The notes under the pieces were generated by a model. That model searched no databases, was not told the DNA's origin, and saw nothing but the letters and a program-made list of their open reading frames with translations. The position numbers were made by a program, and so were the translations under genes. 64,000 bases of DNA from UBA5109 sp038148755 (GTDB taxonomy: Bacteria; Pseudomonadota; Gammaproteobacteria; Pseudomonadales; Pseudohongiellaceae): the NCBI GenBank assembly GCA_038148755.1, contig JAYQWA010000003.1, positions 130,843-194,842 of the forward strand. The letters run 5' to 3'. Shown here piece after piece: positions 1-8,157 of the stretch. Position 1 is the stretch's first letter; the number at the start of each line of letters is the position of its first letter.

Positions 1-111
1 AAAAATCAGTCCCAGTCGCCGTTTCCCCTGCGCTAAGCCTGATTGCAAGCTGAAAGGCGCAACGGCACTTGCGGCAAGTAATTTGTTAAGAGAGCGTCTT
101 GTTATTGTCAT
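1..111 (-). CDS. N-terminus of a Tat-exported protein (cut by window edge)
   Basis: The minus strand reads from an ATG at 111-109 to the window edge, giving 37 codons without a stop. The N-terminus carries a twin-arginine motif (TRRSLNKLL) followed by a hydrophobic stretch ending in a small-residue site (GLAQ), so the protein is inferred to be exported folded through the Tat system. A good Shine-Dalgarno sequence (GGAAGGA) lies about 6 bases upstream. The mature part is outside the window, so the function cannot be told. Other Tat signals nearby belong to the 2-hydroxyacid oxidase and the amidohydrolase, and those are commonly redox or metal enzymes. It is divergent from the MetE-like gene. 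Confidence 0.6.
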   Translation of the reverse strand, partial: MTITRRSLNKLLAASAVAPFSLQSGLAQGKRRLGLIF

Positions 112-293
112 TTTGAGTCCTTCCTGTAATACATAATGCCCTAGGCTATACCAGCAGATTATAAAAGTCATTTTTGCTGGAAGTAATAATAGTTTGGTTT
201 TACGTTTGTCCGGGTTTGCAGCAGATTCACGCTTGCGTTATGCGATATCACAGGCTTTAATCGCTGCTTGAAAACGTAACAAGGATAATGAAA

Positions 294-1415
294 ATGTCAG
301 AATATACGCCCCCTTTTCGCGCCGACCATGTTGGCAGTCTGCTGCGTGCAGATAGTGTCAAACATGCTCGTAAAGCTTTTTATGAAGATAAATCCATCAG
401 TGCTGAGGAGCTGTCAGCAGTAGAAGATGAAGCCATTCGTGATCTGGTCAAAATGCAGGAAGAAGTCGGCCTGCAGGCGTTAACTGATGGTGAGACCAGG
501 CGTTCGTTCTGGCACTATGACTTTATGGGAGAGCTGACCGGGTTTGAACTGGAAGAGCGGGATGATGGTATTCCCTTTGCCGGAGTCAAACTGCGACCGA
601 TTTTTCCTACCATTACAAGCAAACTCGATTTTCCTGACGATCACCCACATCTGGATCATTTTAAATATCTTGCTTCCATTTCATCTGTTACACCGAAGAT
701 TTCGATCCCCGGCCCGAGTTGTTGTCATTTCCGTACTGCACCGGCTGATATCAAGCCGGCAGAATATGCTGACCCTGAAATATTAATGGCCGATATTGCC
801 GCGACCTATAAAAAGGCTGTGCAGGCTTTTTATGATGCCGGTTGTCGCTATTTACAGATGGACGATATTTTCTTTGCCTATTTGTGTGATCCGAAACATC
901 GTGCGGCCAAGCAGGCCGATGGCCAAGATCCGGACTGGTTAATTGATCGTTATGCCTGGATGATGCATGAAGCAATTAAAGATCGGCCGGCAGATATGGT
1001 TATTGGCATGCATATGTGTCGCGGAAATTTCCGCTCCACCCATGCAGCAGAAGGCGCATATGATCCTGCAGCCGATGCTGTATTCAACAAAACCGGCGTG
1101 GATATCTTCTTTATGGAATATGACACGGAGCGAGCCGGTGGTCTAGAACCATTACGGTTGCTGGCAAAAGGCAAGCAAAGAGTGTTGCCTGGGTTTATCA
1201 CAACCAAAACCAATGAAATGGAATCCATTGATGAGCTGAAAAAACAATTTGAGGAAGCTGGCAAATATGCGGATATGGATCAGTTGGGTATTGCGCCGCA
1301 GTGTGGATTTGCCTCTACGGAAGAAGGCAACAATATCAGTTTTGATGATCAGCGCCGTAAACTGGAACTGGTTGTTAAAACCGCTGAAGCTATCTGGGGT
1401 AGTGTGACCGCCTGA
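294..1415 (+). CDS. Cobalamin-independent methionine synthase-like protein (MetE C-terminal domain only)
   Basis: This protein of about 373 residues matches only the catalytic TIM-barrel half of MetE, as in the YxjG/YxjH group. The zinc-site pattern of that family is visible: His-x-Cys in HMCRGN (about residue 241), a Glu in FFMEYD (about 275) and a Cys in PQCGFAS (about 337). The N-terminus (FRADHVGSLLR) is typical of the group. It probably transfers a methyl group to or from a thiol, but the substrate cannot be read from the sequence; the full MetE N-terminal half is missing. ATG 288 lies only 2 bases after the AAGGA at 281-285, while ATG 294 has a spacing of 8, so 294 is preferred. The 2-hydroxyacid oxidase follows 28 bases downstream, suggesting an operon. 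Confidence 0.85.
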   Translation: MSEYTPPFRADHVGSLLRADSVKHARKAFYEDKSISAEELSAVEDEAIRDLVKMQEEVGLQALTDGETRRSFWHYDFMGELTGFELEERDDGIPFAGVKLRPIFPTITSKLDFPDDHPHLDHFKYLASISSVTPKISIPGPSCCHFRTAPADIKPAEYADPEILMADIAATYKKAVQAFYDAGCRYLQMDDIFFAYLCDPKHRAAKQADGQDPDWLIDRYAWMMHEAIKDRPADMVIGMHMCRGNFRSTHAAEGAYDPAADAVFNKTGVDIFFMEYDTERAGGLEPLRLLAKGKQRVLPGFITTKTNEMESIDELKKQFEEAGKYADMDQLGIAPQCGFASTEEGNNISFDDQRRKLELVVKTAEAIWGSVTA

Positions 1416-1443
1416 CATTGGGCTTAAGTTTACGGAGAAGAGC

Positions 1444-2628
1444 ATGAACTCTGCAGACTATTCGCGTCGTAAATTATTGCAGTATCTTGCAGGCAGTCCT
1501 TTGCTTGCAGGCTTACCTTTATTGGCAGCGGAACGTCTTGATGACAGAGACTACATAGCCGAATCAGCAGAATGGGCAGTCAATGTATTTGATATGGAAA
1601 ACGTTGCCCTGCAGAACCTGAGTCAGGCGCACTGGACCTATATTTCCCAGGGCGTGGATGATGAGCTGACCTTGCGTGCAAATCGTGCAGGGTATGAGCG
1701 TTTGCATCTGCGTGCGAGAAGGCTTGTTGATGTCAGCGTGATCAATAAACAGACCGAATTGCTCGGGCATACATTACCTTCACCGATACTCATGGCGCCG
1801 GTTGGCGGCCTCGGCATGGCGCATCGTGATGGTGACCTGGCTGCAGCACAAGGCGCCAGAGGTGGTGGACATAAAATGATTATGTCGACAGCGGCCAGTT
1901 ATGGTATCGAAGAGATTACCGAAGCGCGTGGTGAACCCGTCTGGTACCAGCTTTATCCGACCAATGTCTGGGATATTACCCAGGGCATGTTGCGCCGGGT
2001 GGAAGCAACAGGAGCAGATGTCCTGTTTCTGACTGTCGATATTCCGGCCCGTAATCAGGATCGCATGCGCCGTTTTGACCAGAGTTCGGATACCTGTGCC
2101 GAATGTCATATTCCCGGTACCACCTTTGCCGACAGAGCCATGCTGCAGGGCTTGAATGCGCCGCGTAATATTAGCTCGCAGAATCAGGCTATGGACTGGG
2201 ACTGGCTTGAACGTCTGCGCGATTCCACTGACATGAAACTGGTTATCAAAGGCATTACCCATCCTGAAGATGCCAGACTGGCACTGAGAGCCGGGGTGGA
2301 CGCCATTCATGTATCCAATCATGGTGGCCGGGCCGATGAAAGTGGTTATGCCACCATCGACTCCTTGCCGGAAGTCGTTGATGTCGTGCGGGGTCGTATC
2401 CCCGTAATTGTTGACGGTGGTATTCGCCGCGGCACGGATGTCTTCAAAGCGCTGGCATTGGGCGCGGATGCCGTTTGTATCGGCAGGCCTTATGTCTGGG
2501 GTCTGGGTGCATTCGGACAGGAAGGTGTTGCCAGGGTCATGCAGATTCTGGACAGCGAACTGGAAGTTGCCATGCGACAGGCGGGTACACCAAGCCTTGC
2601 TGATATCACCAGCGACTTTGTTCGGTAG
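1444..2628 (+). CDS. FMN-dependent alpha-hydroxy-acid oxidase/dehydrogenase, Tat-exported
   Basis: A 394-residue member of the glycolate oxidase / L-lactate dehydrogenase family, which oxidises 2-hydroxyacids to 2-oxoacids using FMN. Visible family signatures are WYQLYP (FMN contact), the KLVIKGI lysine region, the active-site His-Arg motif HVSNHGGR (about residue 290) and the phosphate-binding VDGGIRRGTD plus ALGADAVCIGRP. The N-terminus has a Tat motif (YSRRKLLQYLAG) and hydrophobic core, so the enzyme is inferred to be periplasmic, which is less usual than the cytosolic or membrane-facing LldD type. The substrate is unknown. It starts 28 bases after the MetE-like gene and is followed after 24 bases by a sugar-type MFS transporter, consistent with one catabolic operon. 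Confidence 0.88.
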   Translation: MNSADYSRRKLLQYLAGSPLLAGLPLLAAERLDDRDYIAESAEWAVNVFDMENVALQNLSQAHWTYISQGVDDELTLRANRAGYERLHLRARRLVDVSVINKQTELLGHTLPSPILMAPVGGLGMAHRDGDLAAAQGARGGGHKMIMSTAASYGIEEITEARGEPVWYQLYPTNVWDITQGMLRRVEATGADVLFLTVDIPARNQDRMRRFDQSSDTCAECHIPGTTFADRAMLQGLNAPRNISSQNQAMDWDWLERLRDSTDMKLVIKGITHPEDARLALRAGVDAIHVSNHGGRADESGYATIDSLPEVVDVVRGRIPVIVDGGIRRGTDVFKALALGADAVCIGRPYVWGLGAFGQEGVARVMQILDSELEVAMRQAGTPSLADITSDFVR

Positions 2629-2652
2629 TAGACGAAAAAACGGGATGCTTTT

Positions 2653-4134
2653 ATGAATCTGACAGCATCTGAGAATGTAAATAAAAACAGAACAATTATC
2701 CTGACTATTACCACTGTGGTGGCAATGGGTGGCTTGCTGTTTGGTTATGACACGGGTGTTATTTCGGGCAGTCAGCTTTATTTTACTGAATATTTTCAGC
2801 TAAGTACTGCTCAACAGGGTTGGGCGGTCAGCAGTGCGATCTATGGCTGTTTAATCGGTGCATTAATAAGTGGTTATCTGACCAAAGCCATCAGTCGTAA
2901 ATATACCCTTATTGTTTCCGCCATATTGTTTATTATTTCTGCCTGGGGTTCAGGCCTGGCCGATTCTCTACTGGCATTGTCTATATACCGAATCATCGGT
3001 GGGCTGGGTGTCGGCATGGCATCGATGACAGCGCCGATGTATATCGCGGAAATTTCACCGCCCAAAGAGCGTGGTCAGATGGTTTCCTATTATCAGTTAG
3101 CTGTTGTCATTGGCTTTTTTGTGGTGTTTCTGGCGACCTACTATATCGGTAATGGGGGCGCACAGTATTTTTCAGCTGAGTCATTAACAGATAGTGAGGC
3201 ATTACATGCCTGGAATGTTGAGCAGGGTTGGCGGGTGATGTTCTGGTCGGAGCTTATTCCAGCAGTCCTGTTCTTTATCCTGTTGTTTTTTGTACCACAT
3301 ACTCCGCGCTGGTTAATGCTGAAGCAAAGAACCAGTGAAGCTAAAGCAGTGCTGGCTAAAATTACTTCGAATGAAACAGAAGCCAGACTTGAGCTGGATG
3401 ATATTGCTTTGTCTTTTGCTGAAAATGAGCAACACCATTTGTTAACACTGGCAAGCAAGGGTATGGGACTTATTTTATTTATCGGTATCATGTTGTCTGT
3501 GTTCCAGCAGATTACCGGCATCAATGCCATTTTGTATTATGGCGCTGAAATTTTCAGTAAGGCATTGGCTTACGGTCCTGAAGATGCTTTGAAGCAACAG
3601 TTATGGACAGCCGGCGTTAATCTGATGTTTACCTTTATTGCCATTTTTACGATTGATAAATGGGGCAGAAAACCCTTATTGCTGGTTGGCATCACCGGCA
3701 TGTTTTTGGGCTTATCTGTTCTGGCGTTAACAATATACACCCAGCAATTGGGCATAGTGTCACTGCTGGCCATACTGTTGTTTATCGGTTCCTTTGCTAT
3801 GTCCATGGGGCCGGTAGTCTGGGTCTTGCTTGCTGAAATATTCCCCAATGCTTTACGTAGCGTAATAATGTCTATTGCCGTCGCAGCGCAGTGGTTATTC
3901 AATGCCATTGTCGCTAACAGTTTTCCGGTGGTTAATGCCAGTGAACTAAACAATGGTGTGTTTAACGGTGTACTGCCGTATCTTATTTTTGCCGGATTCA
4001 GTTTGCTGGCTTTTCTGTTTGTCTGGAAGCTAGTGCCGGAAACCAAGGGAAAAACGCTTGAGGAAATGGAAGCACTCTGGACAGGGAAAAATGTTTTTCA
4101 TAAAGCAGATGAAATTGAAGCGGGTCAGGCATAA
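2653..4134 (+). CDS. MFS transporter, sugar porter family
   Basis: A 493-residue inner-membrane transporter with about 12 hydrophobic segments. Sugar-porter signatures are clear: GYDTGVISGS in helix 1, HTPRWLMLK before the central loop, QQITGINAILYYG in helix 7, and PETKGKTLEEME at the C-terminus. These mark the XylE/GalP/glucose facilitator group, which takes up hexoses or pentoses by proton symport. A periplasmic insertion lies between helices 5 and 6 (about residues 165-190). Glucokinase follows within about 50 bases, so glucose or a related hexose is the best guess for the substrate, by context only. Confidence 0.9.
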   Translation: MNLTASENVNKNRTIILTITTVVAMGGLLFGYDTGVISGSQLYFTEYFQLSTAQQGWAVSSAIYGCLIGALISGYLTKAISRKYTLIVSAILFIISAWGSGLADSLLALSIYRIIGGLGVGMASMTAPMYIAEISPPKERGQMVSYYQLAVVIGFFVVFLATYYIGNGGAQYFSAESLTDSEALHAWNVEQGWRVMFWSELIPAVLFFILLFFVPHTPRWLMLKQRTSEAKAVLAKITSNETEARLELDDIALSFAENEQHHLLTLASKGMGLILFIGIMLSVFQQITGINAILYYGAEIFSKALAYGPEDALKQQLWTAGVNLMFTFIAIFTIDKWGRKPLLLVGITGMFLGLSVLALTIYTQQLGIVSLLAILLFIGSFAMSMGPVVWVLLAEIFPNALRSVIMSIAVAAQWLFNAIVANSFPVVNASELNNGVFNGVLPYLIFAGFSLLAFLFVWKLVPETKGKTLEEMEALWTGKNVFHKADEIEAGQA

Positions 4135-4181
4135 ATAAATAATAAGTAGCGGGTGTCACTATAAAAGCTGTCAATACACAA

Positions 4182-5120
4182 GTGGTCATGGATATAGGCG
4201 GTACCAACTTACGTCTGGCCTGTGTTAATGCCGATAAAACCTTAGCCAACATCGAGTCCTGGGAGTGTAGTGAATTTTCCGGACCGGCGGATGCCTTGCT
4301 TCGGTATATCGAAAAACATGAAATTGAAGACGTCAGCCTATGTATGGCTATTGCCAGTCCGAATCCTGATGACAGGAATCAGGTGACAATGATGAATCTT
4401 GATTGGTCCTTTTCACCTTCAGTTTTGCAAGCGCAATTTTCACTACAGGCTCTGCATATAATCAATGATTACCATGCGATGGCGCTTGCCATTCCTTTGT
4501 TCAACGATACTGATAAATTCAAGATCGGCGATGGCATTGTTAGTGATGGCCCCGCAGTGATATGTGGACCCGGCACCGGGCTTGGTGTTGCCATACTAAG
4601 CAGACATGAAAACAGCTGGCAGGTGTTGCCGGGCGAAGGCGGTCATATGGATTTTGCACCGGCTACAGAATATGAACAGGAAATCTGGAAAATATTTCAT
4701 CGTAAATATGATCATGTCTCAGCAGAAAGAATGTTGTCCGGACCCGGCCTGGAAGAATTACATCATGCGATTTGTACACTTGATGGCATACCGTTTGTTG
4801 CTTTAAGTGCTGGACAGATCAGCCAACAGGGAATTGCCGAAGAGTCAGTCAGCTGTGAAAAAACGCTGCATGTTTTTTCTGCCATGCTGGGTTCTTTTTG
4901 TGGCAGTCTGGCATTACTAACGAGTGCCAGGGCTGGTGTCTATATCGCAGGAGGTATCGTACCAAGGTTTACTGAGTTTTTTAGCAAAAGTGAATTTCGT
5001 CAGCGTTTTGAAGCCAAGGGACGTTATCAGGCCTTCAATAAAAAAATACCCACTTTTGTAGTAACAACAGAGTTTCCTGGCTTACTTGGTGCTGCCGGGT
5101 ATCTCAGACATGATTTGTGA
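4182..5120 (+). CDS. glk: Glucokinase
   Basis: Cytosolic kinase that phosphorylates glucose to glucose-6-phosphate with ATP. The sequence matches the bacterial Glk family: the ATP phosphate loop DIGGTNLRLA, IINDYHAMALAIP, the GPGTGLGVA motif, LPGEGGHMDFAP, SAERMLSGPGLEELH and the C-terminal IAGGIVPRF. Length (312) is close to E. coli Glk (321). The start is unclear. GTG 4182 leaves only two residues before DIGGT and has no Shine-Dalgarno sequence. The frame stays open back to the stop at 4146 and would encode a normal beta-strand (TIKAVNTQVVMDIGG), but offers only ATA 4161 as a start. It sits downstream of the sugar transporter and converges with the next gene. Confidence 0.9.
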   Translation: MVMDIGGTNLRLACVNADKTLANIESWECSEFSGPADALLRYIEKHEIEDVSLCMAIASPNPDDRNQVTMMNLDWSFSPSVLQAQFSLQALHIINDYHAMALAIPLFNDTDKFKIGDGIVSDGPAVICGPGTGLGVAILSRHENSWQVLPGEGGHMDFAPATEYEQEIWKIFHRKYDHVSAERMLSGPGLEELHHAICTLDGIPFVALSAGQISQQGIAEESVSCEKTLHVFSAMLGSFCGSLALLTSARAGVYIAGGIVPRFTEFFSKSEFRQRFEAKGRYQAFNKKIPTFVVTTEFPGLLGAAGYLRHDL

Positions 5121-5136
5121 CTAAAGAATGAAATTT

Positions 5137-5934
5137 CTAACGTTCATTCTCATGCATCACGAAACACTCTTTAGGACTCCACTTGGAATCATCAGCTTCT
5201 TTCATGAAGTGCATGGTAGTGACCCAGGGCTCAACGAGATAAGCCGGGTCGTCCACAATAATAGTATCGACAAACCATGTTCTGCCATTGGGATCATCGA
5301 ACACATCAAAATATTCAGTCACCGTGGCCTGTTCACTGTGTGGAATGCCATTTTTACGTAAATAGCCGGCGATAAGATTGTCCGTGTGCGCTTCGAGTGA
5401 GCGTGTTGAAGTCCCTACTCGAGGTGTCTGACCGATGCGAATGCCATTAAAAGTAGTCGGCGCTGGAGGAGCTTCCCATTTTGCCACAGTGTGTCCCTGT
5501 CTTGACGGTGCGCCAGGTGTCACTGTTTCATCAAAATGGAACATGCGGGTTTGCATACCTGCATCAAATTCCATTTTAAGCGTCATGTCATCTTCCCAGC
5601 TTATTTTGATCCGTCCTGGACGATGCATGATGCCAGGAGCGCCATAGGCAATACATTCATTACCTGCATTTAGTTCAGGGCGCCATGCCATGCCGACTTC
5701 TCTGGCGGCTTCATTCTCAGGAATGTTGGCGAAATCACCGATCAAAGGCGTCGTCATGCGCCAGCGCCAGTCTTCAGACACGATGGAAACCCAGGTGCCG
5801 GTTAAATCAATTGGCGCCCCAGCTCTACCGGGTTCAGCGCCAGTCTGTCGTTCCAGAATTGCGGATATCTGACCAAAGGCCATGGCAGAAGTCAGAAGCA
5901 GGATAAGTGAAAAAAGTGAATTGAATATTTTCAT
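5137..5934 (-). CDS. Secreted protein X1 of cassette A (uncharacterised family)
   Basis: A 265-residue protein with a clear signal peptide (LILLLTSAMAFGQ) that I cannot assign to a named function. The mature part opens with LTGTWVSIVSEDWRWRM and has CIAYGAPGIMHRPGRI. Towards the C-terminus it carries YLRKNGIPHSEQA followed by DDPAYLVEPWVT. The gene at 14832-15638 is a clear paralogue. The C-terminal motifs also recur in the X2 proteins, so X1 and X2 belong to one superfamily. Tryptophan- and glycine-rich beta-type sequence suggests a lipocalin-like or binding barrel in the periplasm (inference). It is the last gene of X2-MBL-X1; its ATG lies 3 bases after the MBL stop, so translation is probably coupled. 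Confidence 0.85.
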   Translation of the reverse strand: MKIFNSLFSLILLLTSAMAFGQISAILERQTGAEPGRAGAPIDLTGTWVSIVSEDWRWRMTTPLIGDFANIPENEAAREVGMAWRPELNAGNECIAYGAPGIMHRPGRIKISWEDDMTLKMEFDAGMQTRMFHFDETVTPGAPSRQGHTVAKWEAPPAPTTFNGIRIGQTPRVGTSTRSLEAHTDNLIAGYLRKNGIPHSEQATVTEYFDVFDDPNGRTWFVDTIIVDDPAYLVEPWVTTMHFMKEADDSKWSPKECFVMHENER

Positions 5935-5937
5935 GAT

Positions 5938-6915
5938 TTACTCCATTTCTTCCGACAGGCTTTCGTAGATAGCGGTAATGAATTCGGTACTGGTCGGGCC
6001 GCCACGTGAGCCCCCATATTCAGTGCTGTAATCCAGCACCGGATTGCTGGCGATAATCTGATTCAGGCTCATACCCTGTTCCATCTGGTATTGAATACGG
6101 TCTCTGACGATGACCAGCATATTGCGGTATTCAACCACATCAATTTCATCACCAAGACGGCCATGGCCTGGTATGGCATACGTGCCGCCTTCAGCATTCA
6201 GCCCAGGGATCATCAGCGCCAGTGCAAAATTCAGGGCTTCAATAAAGCCGTTAATGCTGCCACCCTGCGCGACATCAATATCAGGAAACTGTCCCGGAAT
6301 CAGGAGATCGCCGAGGCTGATGACATCCGAGCTTCTGAAGAACACAATGCTGTCGCCATCAGTATGCGCATTGGGCATGTGATAAACCGCAATGCCCTCA
6401 TCATTCATATAGAAGTCAAAAGTGGGAGTGAAGTAGGTGGTTGTCAGGGTCAGGTTTTCGACGTCATTCTCAGCCAGGTAAAAACGGTTGAGCACGTTTT
6501 CATGAGCCAGCAGGGTAACACCAGAAGTATTACCGCCAATAGCCACAGCAACACCGGCACCCCGGCCGCCGAAGCCTCTGAAACCCAGATTATTAATGGC
6601 GTCATTACCTGCCAGATGCATAGGGTCAAGGGCAGTAGTAATCACATAACGTACCGGTGCACTGCTGATTTGCCGGATCAGGGCCATCATTTCATCAATA
6701 TACTGAGGCTCTGGCGTATCAACGAAAACGATGGCTTCATCGCCAATTTGTACGGTGACATTAACACCAGCACCATCGAGGACATAAACCTGGCCTTTAA
6801 CATGGTACAGACTAAGCGCCTGATCCATATCAGCCGCCTTTGCCATGCTTCCCAACAGAAGCATGAAGCAGCAGCTCTTCAGCAGGCAGGACAACAGAAA
6901 TTGGGGTTTAAACAT
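5938..6915 (-). CDS. Secreted metallo-beta-lactamase-fold protein, degenerate zinc motif (cassette A)
   Basis: A 325-residue protein with a signal peptide (LKSCCFMLLLGSMAKAAD) and the layout of an MBL-fold hydrolase. It has the VYVLDGAG...VTVQIGDEAIVFVDT opening, AHTDGDSIVFF, ISLGDLLIPG and IPGHGRLGDE. The first metal motif, HxHxDH in the family, is TTALDPMHLAGN here: by alignment with its paralogue at 15647-16633 (NTHAHQDHTGGN) only the last His remains. Later ligands (AHTDGD, GDLL, GHG) are kept. It may bind one metal, or act as a binding protein or pseudo-enzyme (inference). It is the middle gene of the cassette, with 42 bases to the X2 gene upstream and 3 to X1 downstream. Confidence 0.85.
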   Translation of the reverse strand: MFKPQFLLSCLLKSCCFMLLLGSMAKAADMDQALSLYHVKGQVYVLDGAGVNVTVQIGDEAIVFVDTPEPQYIDEMMALIRQISSAPVRYVITTALDPMHLAGNDAINNLGFRGFGGRGAGVAVAIGGNTSGVTLLAHENVLNRFYLAENDVENLTLTTTYFTPTFDFYMNDEGIAVYHMPNAHTDGDSIVFFRSSDVISLGDLLIPGQFPDIDVAQGGSINGFIEALNFALALMIPGLNAEGGTYAIPGHGRLGDEIDVVEYRNMLVIVRDRIQYQMEQGMSLNQIIASNPVLDYSTEYGGSRGGPTSTEFITAIYESLSEEME

Positions 6916-6957
6916 AACTTGCTCCGTGATTGGAATTCTTATTATTAGTCAGGCGGC

Positions 6958-7866
6958 CTACATGCATTCTTCGATGCAAAATTCGGCCTCACCAACAGGC
7001 GCTTCCATGGTGTCCATATATTCGGGATACATGGTCTCTATCCCACCACGAACGCCGGAATAGGGCAGGCGATAGCGTTCCGCAAACTCCAGCAACCAGG
7101 GATTCTGACCGGGCAGGAAATGTGGAACAATCTGGCCCAGGGCATTTACCGGCAATTCCTGAATAACCTGACAGGCGCTGGGAGCCTGTCTGGCGGATAC
7201 ATCTCTGACCCAGGTCTGACTTCTGACCATAGGCTCGGTCATAAATACGGGATCATCAATTACGGTTACCACGGTTAAATAATCACCATGCATCACCCAG
7301 TGCTCGGTAGCAGTTCTTTCGCTGCTGGCAGCCAGGCCATTACGTCGCAGATAGCTTTCTTTGAAATCTGTGGTGAGAATGTTCAGCATGTTACCGTCGA
7401 AAGTGCCGGTGGAAAAACCCTGGAAAGTATGCGGGGCAATATCAGCAGGTCTTTCAGGATTGTTAAGCCAGATAGTGCGTTCCATCCCCATGAAACCGAT
7501 ACGGGTTTTAAAGGCTATAGGTTGTTGAGTCAAAGGATCCACAACCCGTTCAATTCTTAAATCCGCAGCACCGCGCATGGAATAATCGCCACCGTGCTGC
7601 CGGCAGATATATTCACTGACCACCGAAATACGATTCGGGTTATAGCTGTCGCCCCGCAGTCGTGCCGCATCATTTATCGGCATTCCGGAATAGTCGGCCA
7701 GATGTGGGCCCGGAATACGTTCCGGCAGATCTTCATGATAGAGCGGACGCCAGTCGCCGGAAAAATCAATTTCCTGGGCCAGCACACCAGAGCTGAATAG
7801 CAGCGTGGCGCATAATCCAGAGATAGCGCCAAAGGCCTTGAAGAAAGCATTAGTACGGGGAATCAT
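6958..7866 (-). CDS. Secreted protein X2 of cassette A (uncharacterised family)
   Basis: A 302-residue exported protein (hydrophobic signal ending SSGVLAQE). The mature part shows FSGDWRPLYHEDLPERIPGP, PINDAARLRGDS, a central MERTIWLNN and HTFQGFSTG, then YLRRNGLAASSERTATEHW and DDPVFMTEPMVRS. The gene at 16637-17491 is a paralogue with the same blocks in the same order. Four conserved cysteines (CRQHGG, SACQVI, CIEEC) may form disulfides (inference). I know of no function for the family; it recurs as a secreted protein in marine gammaproteobacteria and acidobacteria. It is the first gene of the minus-strand cassette. The 291-base divergent gap to the amidohydrolase should hold promoters for both sides, but no clear boxes stand out. 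Confidence 0.85.
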   Translation of the reverse strand: MIPRTNAFFKAFGAISGLCATLLFSSGVLAQEIDFSGDWRPLYHEDLPERIPGPHLADYSGMPINDAARLRGDSYNPNRISVVSEYICRQHGGDYSMRGAADLRIERVVDPLTQQPIAFKTRIGFMGMERTIWLNNPERPADIAPHTFQGFSTGTFDGNMLNILTTDFKESYLRRNGLAASSERTATEHWVMHGDYLTVVTVIDDPVFMTEPMVRSQTWVRDVSARQAPSACQVIQELPVNALGQIVPHFLPGQNPWLLEFAERYRLPYSGVRGGIETMYPEYMDTMEAPVGEAEFCIEECM

Positions 7867-8157
7867 GCAGTTTTCCTCTTCGTGTATTTTTAATTATTGA
7901 GGTAATGCGAATTGTTCGTATTCTGGCAATTAACTTGTTGTGTGGCTAGCTGTTTTTTGCCGAAGTCTTATTTTTTGCAATATTAGGACCAAGTTTAGCT
8001 AAAAAATTTGATGGGGTAGAAGACGATAAACTTGTATCTTAGGTAACACTTCTGGTTAAGTGACTAAATCAAGTAATTATTTTATGCTCCCCAGGAAACT
8101 TTCAATAAAAGTATCAAAAGTATCCATTTAAAACCCACCTTAAAAAGGGATAAAGCC

